Shown here: positions 23,496 to 31,416 of the stretch, piece by piece
How positions within the stretch are numbered: position 1 is the first letter of the stretch
Layout of the letters: each line of letters starts with the position of its first letter
NCBI RefSeq assembly: GCF_025567095.1
Contig: NZ_JAOQJH010000018.1
Direction: 5' to 3' (one strand)
Source of the DNA: Anthropogastromicrobium aceti
GTDB lineage: Bacteria; Bacillota; Clostridia; Lachnospirales; Lachnospiraceae
Length of the DNA: 64,000 nucleotides
The notes under the pieces: model-generated
Databases searched by the model: none
Seen by the model: only the letters and a program-made list of their open reading frames with translations
Told to the model about the DNA's origin: nothing
Position numbers and translations under genes: made by a program

Positions 23496-25496
23496 ATGAA
23501 GATTCCATTTGACGTGAAGATGTTAACAAGTGGGGCATCCCTTTTAGAGCAGGAGAAAGACAGTGCTTTATTGAAGCTGTCAAAGGATGGAGCGGGTATT
23601 GTGCTGCCGTGGGATGTAATGAAAAATGAGCGCTACTTTATGTTTAAGATTGAGACACTTGAGGAACATTGTGATGCTTTCAATGTGTATGTGTATGGCA
23701 AGGATGATGAGCCAACGATGACGATTCGTTTTGGCATTCTTCCGCAGATTACAACACAGATTTGTTTGGATAAGGAGTGGTTTAAAGCAGGTGTGCTGTT
23801 TCCAGAGGCACTTCCGGGGGAGCTTAAGATTGTCTGCCATGGTGGACGAATTGTGCCAGAAGAAATTACACGTATTGAGATGAAGACTATTCCAGTATTT
23901 CATGATATTACCGTGCGTATCAGCAACATGGCATTAACGGATACATACCCAGAAGATGTTAAGCTTTTGAATGTTAAGCTTGTCGATAGTCTTGGACAGA
24001 ATAGGCGAAAGGAATGGTCAGGCAAGACAAAGGATATTGAGTCGTTAAAAAGCATTCTTGAAAAACAAGTCAAAGACGGCGAAGAAGGTTATCCATTTGA
24101 AAATTGGTCAAAATGGGGTGGCTGGAAAAATAAAAAGCTGGCCAAGGGCACAGGCTTTTTTACAAAATATAAGGCAGATGGCAAGTGGTGGCTTGCAGAT
24201 CCAGACGGTTATGCGTTTTTTAGTGCAGGACCAGACTGCGTGAATGTGCCAGTGGACTGTCGTGTTGATGGAATTGAAAAATGGCTGGATTGGCTGCCAG
24301 ATGAGAAAGAACCGGCATATGCAGAAATGTTTTCACCAGACCGCGTATTTAAGGATAGAAAAAGAAATGCAAAGATGTTCTCCTATGCAGGTGCCAATTT
24401 ATATCGTGTGTTTGGTGAAGACTGGTATCAGATATGGAAGAAGATGATGGCAGGACAGCTGATGCAGATGGGCATGAATACGCTTGGCAACTGGAGTGAT
24501 CAGCGCCTTTTTGAAAATACACCGATACCATATGTAACTTCACTTCCAGAATTTCCGGAGACAAAAAAGAAAATTTTCCGTGATTTTCCAGATGTATTAA
24601 GTGATGAGTATAAAGAAAACGCGAAAAATAATGCAAAGGCACTTGCAGCAAGGAAGAATGATCCGATGATGATCGGCTATTTCCTTAGAAATGAGCCAAG
24701 CTGGGCATTTGTGGATAATTTGGTGCTGGCAGACGAGGTACTCTATAATCCGGAGCGCACAGTATGTAAGGAAAAGCTGATTGCGGCTTTAAAGGAAAAA
24801 TATCAGACTGTGGAGGCATTAAACACAGCATGGAACACAAAGTTTAATGACTTTGACGATCTGTATCAGCCGATTCGTGATGCATCAGCTAAATCTGAGG
24901 CTGCAAAAGAAGATCAGAAAACATTCTCAAAAGAGATGCTTCGCGCTTATGTTGAGATTCCGTCAAAAGCATGTCGAGAAGTCGATCCAAATCATATGAT
25001 TCTTGGTATGAGATGGGCATGGATTTCCGATCCAGATCTTGCAACGGGATGGGAGAATTTTGATGTATTTTCCATTAACTGTTATGCAGTCGATCCAACA
25101 GAAGCAATCTCTCATGTGGTAGAGCTTGGTGTAGATCTGCCTGTTATGATTGGCGAATTTCATTTTGGAGCACTAGATACAGGCTTATCAGCAACAGGAC
25201 TTGAGGGTGTACTGACACAAAAAGATCGTGGAAAAGCCTACCGCTATTATTGCGAGCGTGTAGCAGCTCATCCAAATGGTGTTGGCTGCCACTATTTCCA
25301 GTGTTATGATCAGTTTGTTCTTGGTCGTTTTGACGGAGAAAATTATAACATTGGTTTGTTTGACATTTGCTCACGTCCATATCAGGATATGGCGTCTTAT
25401 GTAAAGCAGTGCAGCGAAGCTATGTATGAGATTTCGGATGGCACAAAGGTGCCTACAGATGAAAAGGCAGAAAGCATTCCGATGATTGCGTATTAA
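23496..25496 (+). CDS. Clan GH-A glycoside hydrolase, agarase (GH50)-like
   Basis: A 666-residue enzyme. Residues 1-200 look like a beta-sandwich; the barrel begins near 225 with WWLADPDGYAFFSAGPDCV, a wording typical of GH50-like agarases and GH42-like enzymes. The probable acid/base is Glu in FLRNEPSW (about 400) and the nucleophile Glu in MIGEFHFGA (about 554). No signal peptide is present, so it acts on imported oligosaccharides. The start at 23496 follows AAGGAGAG. It lies directly upstream of a GH38 mannosidase; a fragment of a second copy follows that gene. The substrate is uncertain: beta-galactosides or mannose-containing glycans are possible. Confidence 0.75.
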   Translation: MKIPFDVKMLTSGASLLEQEKDSALLKLSKDGAGIVLPWDVMKNERYFMFKIETLEEHCDAFNVYVYGKDDEPTMTIRFGILPQITTQICLDKEWFKAGVLFPEALPGELKIVCHGGRIVPEEITRIEMKTIPVFHDITVRISNMALTDTYPEDVKLLNVKLVDSLGQNRRKEWSGKTKDIESLKSILEKQVKDGEEGYPFENWSKWGGWKNKKLAKGTGFFTKYKADGKWWLADPDGYAFFSAGPDCVNVPVDCRVDGIEKWLDWLPDEKEPAYAEMFSPDRVFKDRKRNAKMFSYAGANLYRVFGEDWYQIWKKMMAGQLMQMGMNTLGNWSDQRLFENTPIPYVTSLPEFPETKKKIFRDFPDVLSDEYKENAKNNAKALAARKNDPMMIGYFLRNEPSWAFVDNLVLADEVLYNPERTVCKEKLIAALKEKYQTVEALNTAWNTKFNDFDDLYQPIRDASAKSEAAKEDQKTFSKEMLRAYVEIPSKACREVDPNHMILGMRWAWISDPDLATGWENFDVFSINCYAVDPTEAISHVVELGVDLPVMIGEFHFGALDTGLSATGLEGVLTQKDRGKAYRYYCERVAAHPNGVGCHYFQCYDQFVLGRFDGENYNIGLFDICSRPYQDMASYVKQCSEAMYEISDGTKVPTDEKAESIPMIAY

Positions 25497-25561
25497 ATTT
25501 GCAATTGTTTTTCATTAAATTTTTGTTAGGCATATGGCATATATGGAAAGGAAATAGTATT

Positions 25562-28500
25562 ATGAATAAATTGATGAAATCCGAATGGAGAGACCGCATC
25601 GGTCATTGGGTGCGCACACTCAAAGATGATTTTTATCAGCCGCTTGGTGAGATTCAATGGGAGGCATTTCGCACAAATGAACAGCTCTCACTTGGTGAGG
25701 CAAAAAGAGAGCAGTTTGTTTCGGTAAAGCCAGGTTTTACTTGGGGAAATACATATGAATATTGTTGGATGAAGGGACACATTCAGCTAAGTGAGGAAGC
25801 TAATGGCAAACGTATTGTGATGAATTTGAAGCCAGATGGTGAGGCAACACTGTTTGTAAATGATAAGGCTTTTGGTACATACCGTGCGTCTTGGGTTAAT
25901 GAGCCGCATCATTATATTGTAGACAATGTGTTAAGTCGCTGTGCAAAGGGAGACGAGCAGTTTGATATCATGATGGAGGTCTATGCTGGTCATTATTATC
26001 CAGAGGCACCGACAGGAGGATGTGCGACAGGTCCAGTGCTTCCGGGCTCCTATACAGACAAATTAGAAGAGGGAAAGAGACGTACATTAGGACGCTGCAC
26101 TTACGGAATTTGGAATGAAGATGCTTACCAACTTTTTATGGATGTAGATACACTTGGACGTTTACTTGAAGTGCTTGACAAGACAAGCCTTAGAGCGGCA
26201 AAAATAGCAAAGGCATTGGAACAGTTTACATTGATTGTTGATTTTGAGCAGGAACGGGATGCCAGAATTGAGTCCTATAAAAAAGCGCGTGAAGCTTTAA
26301 AGCCAGTGCTAGAGGCCGAGAATGGTTCGACAATGCCAGTTTTTTATGCAGTGGGAAATGCTCATTTGGATTTGGCTTGGTTGTGGCCGATTGCGGAAAC
26401 CGGTCGTAAAACCGCGCGTACATTTGCGGCGCAGCTTCGTCTGATTGAGGAATATCCAGAATATAAATTTATTCAGAGCCAGCCAGCAGAGTATGAGATG
26501 TGCCGCAAACTGTATCCGGAACTTTTTGAGCGAATCAAGGCGGCTGTCAAAAAAGGACAGTGGATTGCAGAGGGTGCCATGTGGGTGGAACCTGACACGA
26601 ATATGGCAAGTGGTGAGGCACTGATTCGTCAACTGCTGTATGGAAAGCAGTATTATAAGGATGTATTTGATGTGGACAGTGAAGTGCTGTGGCTTCCAGA
26701 TACGTTTGGCTACACAGGGGCATTGCCACAGATTTTAAAGGGATGCAAGGTCAACTATCTGGTAACACAGAAGATCTTTTGGTCATATAACGAGGGTGAG
26801 CAATTTCCGTATCATTACTTTAACTGGGAAGGCATAGACGGAAGTAGGATTGTGTCATTTCTTCCGACAAGCTATACTTATAAGACTAATCCTAAGCAAC
26901 TTGAAGAAGTGTGGAAAAACAGAAGTCAGCTTCAGGATCTGGATGCCTTTTTGCTGCCGTTTGGCTATGGCGATGGCGGCGGTGGTCCAACAAGAGACGA
27001 TATTGAGTATGCAAAAAGAGAACAAAATCTTGAGGGTGCACCGAGAGTTGAACTGTCTGATCCGAAGAGCTTTTTCAAGAAAATGGAAGAAGCGGGTGGA
27101 CCAGTCAATACTTATGTAGGTGAGCTGTATTTTAATGCACACAGAGGAACCTACACCTCTCAGGCAAAAGTAAAGCAAAATAATAGACGTGCTGAGTTTG
27201 CACTTCGCGAGATGGAGATGTGGGGAGCATTTGGTCTTTGTAAGGGAAATGTATATGACAGTGAGAAGGCTGATGCTCTCTGGAAGGAATTATTGTTAAA
27301 TCAGTTTCACGATATTCTTCCAGGCTCCTCGATTGGAAGAGTTTACGAGGAAGCAAGGAAAGCTGTTGGCGGTGTAATTGAGACAGCAAATAAACAGGCA
27401 GATATATATATGAGTCAGCTTGTAACAAAAGAAAATGAAAATGATGTGACGCTCTTTAACTCATTTGGTTTTGAGAGAAAGACAGTGGTAGAGCTTCCAG
27501 AAGCATTTGCAGACGGTGCAAAAACCTTTGAAGGAGAGGAAGTTTTTGTTGAGAAGACACCGTTTGGCGTTAAGGCATGGGTAACAATCCCACCGTGCGG
27601 AGCTGTTACACTTGTTCCATACAAGAAGAAAAATGTGGAGCAAAAGGCTGTGTCAGCAGAAAAGACCACGGACGGCATTGCGCTTGAAAATTCACAGGTA
27701 CGCGTCAAGATAAACAAAAAAGGCGAGGTGACAAGTTTTGTCCTAAAGGAATCAGGACGTGAGTTTGCAGCAGATGCCTTGAATTGTTTCCATTTTTATA
27801 AGGATGTACCACGCATGTTTGATGCATGGGATATCGACTCAAATTATAGGGAGCAGGAGCTTGAAGGAGCATTTGATGTGTGTACTGAGCTTGTGGCAGA
27901 TGGAATAGAAGCAGTCATTAAAGTTACAGGAAAGATTGGAAATTCTTCATATACACAGTATATTCGTCTGGCAAAGGACAGCAGACGTCTCGAATTTGAT
28001 ACAACGATTGACTGGAAAGAACTTCATCGCCTGCTAAAGACTTCATTTCCAGTATCGGTTTATGCAGAAAATGGAATCAATGAGATGCAGTTTGGCTATG
28101 TAATGCGCCCAACTCATCGTTCAAGAGAATACGAAAAAGATCGTTTTGAGGTATGCAATCACAGATACAGTGCGCTGTGCGATGCGTCTCACGGTGCAGC
28201 CGTATTAAATGACTGCAAGTATGGAATCAGCATGAATCAAAATGCGTTAGAACTAACTCTTCTTCGTGCAGCAGCAGCGCCAGAAATGCGTGCAGATAAT
28301 CAGGTTCATCATTTTACATACGCGTTTACTGCTTGGGAAGGTGATTTTGCCGGATGTGATGTGGTAAAGCAGGGCTATGAACTAAATGAAAAGCCAAGAC
28401 TGGTGCTGGGATGTGTGCCGACATTTAGCATAGCTTCTGTAAAGAACGGCACAGTTGTCTTAGATACAATAAAGCCGGCATTAGACAGAAGCGGTGATTT

Positions 28501-28702
28501 GATACTTCGTCTGTATGAGTCTAAAAAGGCAGCGGGAAAAGCACAGATTTTGCTGAATGTTGATGCAAAGAAGGCTTGGCTTTGTGATATGCTGGAAAAT
28601 AAAGAGCAGGAGATAGTAATAAAAGACGGCATGTTAGAGCTTGAGTTTGGTGCATTTCAGATTCAAACGATTCGTCTGTCGATTGAGGAAGCTATGGAAT
28701 AA
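25562..28702 (+). CDS. Alpha-mannosidase, GH38 family
   Basis: Cleaves alpha-linked mannose, probably from N-glycan or yeast mannan fragments, in the cytoplasm. It has 1046 residues, the usual length for bacterial GH38. The N-terminal lectin-like part precedes GNAHLDLAWLWP (zinc-binding His and Asp, about 264-275), the nucleophile Asp in WLPDTFGYTG (about 379), FGYGDGGGGPT near 466, and FHDILPGSSI near 580; the C-terminal beta domains complete it. The start at 25562 follows GGAAAGGAA. It is probably cotranscribed with the gene upstream. Confidence 0.94.
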   Translation: MNKLMKSEWRDRIGHWVRTLKDDFYQPLGEIQWEAFRTNEQLSLGEAKREQFVSVKPGFTWGNTYEYCWMKGHIQLSEEANGKRIVMNLKPDGEATLFVNDKAFGTYRASWVNEPHHYIVDNVLSRCAKGDEQFDIMMEVYAGHYYPEAPTGGCATGPVLPGSYTDKLEEGKRRTLGRCTYGIWNEDAYQLFMDVDTLGRLLEVLDKTSLRAAKIAKALEQFTLIVDFEQERDARIESYKKAREALKPVLEAENGSTMPVFYAVGNAHLDLAWLWPIAETGRKTARTFAAQLRLIEEYPEYKFIQSQPAEYEMCRKLYPELFERIKAAVKKGQWIAEGAMWVEPDTNMASGEALIRQLLYGKQYYKDVFDVDSEVLWLPDTFGYTGALPQILKGCKVNYLVTQKIFWSYNEGEQFPYHYFNWEGIDGSRIVSFLPTSYTYKTNPKQLEEVWKNRSQLQDLDAFLLPFGYGDGGGGPTRDDIEYAKREQNLEGAPRVELSDPKSFFKKMEEAGGPVNTYVGELYFNAHRGTYTSQAKVKQNNRRAEFALREMEMWGAFGLCKGNVYDSEKADALWKELLLNQFHDILPGSSIGRVYEEARKAVGGVIETANKQADIYMSQLVTKENENDVTLFNSFGFERKTVVELPEAFADGAKTFEGEEVFVEKTPFGVKAWVTIPPCGAVTLVPYKKKNVEQKAVSAEKTTDGIALENSQVRVKINKKGEVTSFVLKESGREFAADALNCFHFYKDVPRMFDAWDIDSNYREQELEGAFDVCTELVADGIEAVIKVTGKIGNSSYTQYIRLAKDSRRLEFDTTIDWKELHRLLKTSFPVSVYAENGINEMQFGYVMRPTHRSREYEKDRFEVCNHRYSALCDASHGAAVLNDCKYGISMNQNALELTLLRAAAAPEMRADNQVHHFTYAFTAWEGDFAGCDVVKQGYELNEKPRLVLGCVPTFSIASVKNGTVVLDTIKPALDRSGDLILRLYESKKAAGKAQILLNVDAKKAWLCDMLENKEQEIVIKDGMLELEFGAFQIQTIRLSIEEAME

Positions 28703-28704
28703 AA

Positions 28705-28752
28705 GAGCCTGCAAATGAAAAGACAGAAAGCATTCCGATGATTGCGTATTAA
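28705..28752 (+). pseudogene. Vestigial C-terminus of a paralogue of the GH-A enzyme
   Basis: Fifteen codons plus stop, read E-P-A-N-E-K-T-E-S-I-P-M-I-A-Y, match the last residues of the 23496-25496 protein (PTDEKAESIPMIAY) almost exactly. The DNA is identical over a run that includes AGCATTCCGATGATTGCG and the stop. It follows the GH38 stop by two bases and has no start codon. This is a scar of duplication or rearrangement. Confidence 0.85.
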
Positions 28753-28773
28753 ATGCGTTTTTATGAGGTGGAT

Positions 28774-28806
28774 AAAGGGGGCAGGAAACTGCCCCTTTTG
28801 TGTTTT
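28774..28806. terminator. Terminator between convergent GH38 and GH43 genes
   Basis: AAAGGGGGCAG (28774-28784), loop GAAA, CTGCCCCTTTT (28789-28799), with one bulged G, then T-rich sequence. Confidence 0.8.
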
Positions 28807-29847
28807 TTATCCTCTTGGATCTTTTGCAAAGCTTGGGATCTCTACACAGGGCTTTTCATAAACCCAGCCTTTGGCAGGGCCTCCAGCTGCGTGAAACCAG
28901 TTCCCTGTAACTTCGTTTACGACATGAAGTCCATTTTCATCTTCTTCCATTTCAAATAAAAGAATACGTTTCTTTGGGTGATCATTTGGGCAGTGGCATG
29001 CCATCATTAGCTGACCGCCAAAGGTATAAAACAGCATTGCATGACCGCCGTCAAGTGCATACAGTGGTTCTAATTCCTGATCCCATGGCCCCAGAATATC
29101 ACCAAAACGGCTTGTTGCGTAGCCCACAGCATATGCGCCTTTTTCTGTAAAGCTAGACCAAAGCATAATAAGTTTTCCGCCAGGAAGGCGATGCAAAAAT
29201 GGTCCGTCTGTCACATAGCCGCCTTCTTTTGCGCCTTTAGCATTCCATTTGCCATCGGATGCTCTAAATAAAATGACAGGGTCACCAATTGCTTCTCCCA
29301 AATCATCAGACATTGGTACTGCACAAATTTGACCATCACCAACCTGAAGCCACTCATGACAAAATACCATCCATGGCTTGCCTGATCGGTCAACGTATAA
29401 TGTTCCATCAAGACTCTGCCATCCATCTGGTGTAACAGCTTCTTGACGAATGGGTTCAAATGGTCCTTTTGGTGAATCTGATACTAAGCACTGACATTTG
29501 CGGTAATGACCGTCTGCACGAAATGAGCTGAACAGATAATAGCGTCCTTTCCAGATATGAACCTCTGGTGCCCAATAATCCTTATCTGCCCAGAAATTAT
29601 TTTGACGAAAACAAATCTGTGGCTTTGACCAGTGAATCAAATCCTTACTTTCAAGTACGTAAAATACACCATTTTCTTTGTCAGTTTCCACATCTGGGAA
29701 ACGTTCTGTATCCGCAAACTGTACATAAGTGTAGTAGCAGCGGCTTTTTGGATCTGCCAGAATAAATGGGTCGCTGATATGGACATCTCTCACATGGTAA
29801 GGATACTGTTCCAGATCAACTGTGTCATCAGTACAATAAAAACGCAT
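28807..29847 (-). CDS. Glycoside hydrolase family 43
   Basis: A 346-residue five-bladed beta-propeller hydrolase, probably an arabinofuranosidase, xylosidase or related enzyme. Visible are VHISDPFILAD (catalytic base Asp near 26), DYWAPEVHIWKGRYYLFSS near 94-112, SLDGTLYVD (second Asp near 150) and TDGPFLHRL near 216. No signal peptide is present. AAGGAGGG precedes the ATG. It is transcribed toward the GH38 gene and away from the HD-GNAT gene. GH43 covers several activities, so the substrate is open. Confidence 0.88.
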   Translation of the reverse strand: MRFYCTDDTVDLEQYPYHVRDVHISDPFILADPKSRCYYTYVQFADTERFPDVETDKENGVFYVLESKDLIHWSKPQICFRQNNFWADKDYWAPEVHIWKGRYYLFSSFRADGHYRKCQCLVSDSPKGPFEPIRQEAVTPDGWQSLDGTLYVDRSGKPWMVFCHEWLQVGDGQICAVPMSDDLGEAIGDPVILFRASDGKWNAKGAKEGGYVTDGPFLHRLPGGKLIMLWSSFTEKGAYAVGYATSRFGDILGPWDQELEPLYALDGGHAMLFYTFGGQLMMACHCPNDHPKKRILLFEMEEDENGLHVVNEVTGNWFHAAGGPAKGWVYEKPCVEIPSFAKDPRG

Positions 29848-30070
29848 GTTATTCCCTCCTTAAAAATGATATCTTTGCTAATTTTTTGTAGATAAAAATA
29901 GCTTCCTTTACTGTACACCATACCACATCGCTCATCAAAAAACGATGTCAAATTTTATATTCTTTTTGTGTTTTTTTGACGAGCAAAAAATAATATAAAA
30001 ACCCTACCACTTTTTTGCATTTTGAGCGATAATGGAAGTGACAAAAATTAAAACTGGGAGACAGAAAAAT
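29848..30070. promoter_or_regulatory. Divergent intergenic region with inverted repeats
   Basis: An AT-rich region between GH43 (-) and HD-GNAT (+). ATCGCTCA near 29928 and TGAGCGAT near 30023 are exact inverted copies about 95 bp apart, and CATCG/CGATG makes a small hairpin near 29927-29946. A TTGACG occurs near 29976 without a well-spaced -10. The promoters are not defined. Confidence 0.3.
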
Positions 30071-31111
30071 ATGGAAGCAGAAAAATTAATAGAAGCACTT
30101 CACACGGTAGAGAAATTAAAAAGAACGATGCGTCATTGCTACACATCAGATGACAGGAAGGAAAGTGTAGCAGAGCATTGCTGGCGAGTGGCACTGATGG
30201 CATATTGGATGGAAGATGAATTTCCAGAAGTGGATATTAATAAAGTAATCAAGATGTGTCTTATTCATGATTTGGGTGAATGTTTTACAGGTGATATTCC
30301 GTGTTTTAAAAAGACAGAGGCCGATGAAGAAACAGAGGAAAATCTGCTGTATCAGTGGGTAGCGACACTTCCAGAGCCACTTAACGATAAGATGCGGACA
30401 CTTTATCAGGAGATGAGTGAGCTAAAAACACTAGAGGCAAAGATCTACAAGGCACTCGACAACATGGAGGGTGCACTATCTCATAACGAGTCAGATCTTA
30501 AGACCTGGGAGCCGCATGAGTATGAACTGACAAAGAATTATGGAATTGATAAGTCGCAGTTTCATCCATATATCAAACATCTGCGCGAATGTATCCGGCA
30601 GGAAACTGTGGATAAGATTATCGCGGCAGGAAGAAATATTACGCTGGCAGAAGAATCCGACAAAGATGAACTTCTAAAGCTGTATCGCTCAATGATAGGC
30701 GGCGCAGCAGACTGGAATGAATATTATCCTTCCATGGAAAATATTGAGTTTGATATTGCACATGACAGCCTGTTTGTCATGAAAAATCAAAAGGGAGAAA
30801 TCATTTCGGCCATTTCAATTGATCACGACGAAGAAGTGGATAAGCTTGATTGTTGGAGCAAGGATTTTCAGCCGTCAGCAGAGGTGGCACGCGTATGTGT
30901 CAGAAAAGATTTGCAGGGACAGGGCATTGCAAAAATGATGATGGAACACGTATTTGCCGTGCTTCGTGAGCAGAACAAAAAGAGTGTTCATATACTTGTG
31001 CGTGATAATCATAAAGTAGCGCTCAAGTGCTATAGCGATCTTGGATTTGTTCCAGTCGGGGAGTGCGAGCTGTTTGAAAAATACTTTGTCTGTATGGAAA
31101 AGAAATTATAA
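30071..31111 (+). CDS. HD-domain phosphohydrolase fused to a GNAT acetyltransferase
   Basis: A 346-residue two-domain protein. Residues 1-185 form an HD domain of the YfbR/HDDC2 type, which in relatives dephosphorylates deoxynucleoside monophosphates: ESVAEHCWRVALMAYW (metal His near 36), LIHDLGECFTGDIP (HD near 66) and LDNMEGALSH near 131 (third ligand region). Residues about 195-346 form a GNAT fold with ARVCVRKDLQGQGIAKMMME (acetyl-CoA loop Q-G-Q-G-I-A) and NHKVALKCYSDLGF. The start at 30071 follows GGGAGA. The fusion suggests linked actions on one substrate or a repair function; none is established here. Confidence 0.85.
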   Translation: MEAEKLIEALHTVEKLKRTMRHCYTSDDRKESVAEHCWRVALMAYWMEDEFPEVDINKVIKMCLIHDLGECFTGDIPCFKKTEADEETEENLLYQWVATLPEPLNDKMRTLYQEMSELKTLEAKIYKALDNMEGALSHNESDLKTWEPHEYELTKNYGIDKSQFHPYIKHLRECIRQETVDKIIAAGRNITLAEESDKDELLKLYRSMIGGAADWNEYYPSMENIEFDIAHDSLFVMKNQKGEIISAISIDHDEEVDKLDCWSKDFQPSAEVARVCVRKDLQGQGIAKMMMEHVFAVLREQNKKSVHILVRDNHKVALKCYSDLGFVPVGECELFEKYFVCMEKKL

Positions 31112-31416
31112 AAAATCACCCATTTTTCTGTTGCTGCAAAATACAATTTTCCAAATTTGGAAAGATAGATGAGAAAAAATAAAAATCGCGGAAAATAAAG
31201 GAAAAACGCGAAAATAATAGGCCATGATTCATTTTTTAACGGTTCGAAAACGTTAAAGTAAATGCATACGGGGGGTCATTTTTATTGTAAAATGACCGTT
31301 CTTAAAAGGAAAAAGATATGGTATATTAAAATATAGAACGAAATAGTTTGAAGAATTTAATTTGGCAGAGGCAAATGTACAGATTTGGATTTAACAGAAA
31401 GATGGGAGGAAACAAA
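31112..31416 (+). promoter_or_regulatory. Leader region of the coiled-coil protein gene with hairpins
   Basis: No gene is seen. GGTCATTTT (31274-31282) and AAAATGACC (31289-31297) form a perfect 9-bp hairpin. AACGGTTCGAAAACGTT (31238-31254) is an imperfect palindrome with a TTCGAA core. Neither has a good T-run; they may be operators or a structured leader. GGGAGGAA before 31417 is the ribosome binding site. Confidence 0.4.
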
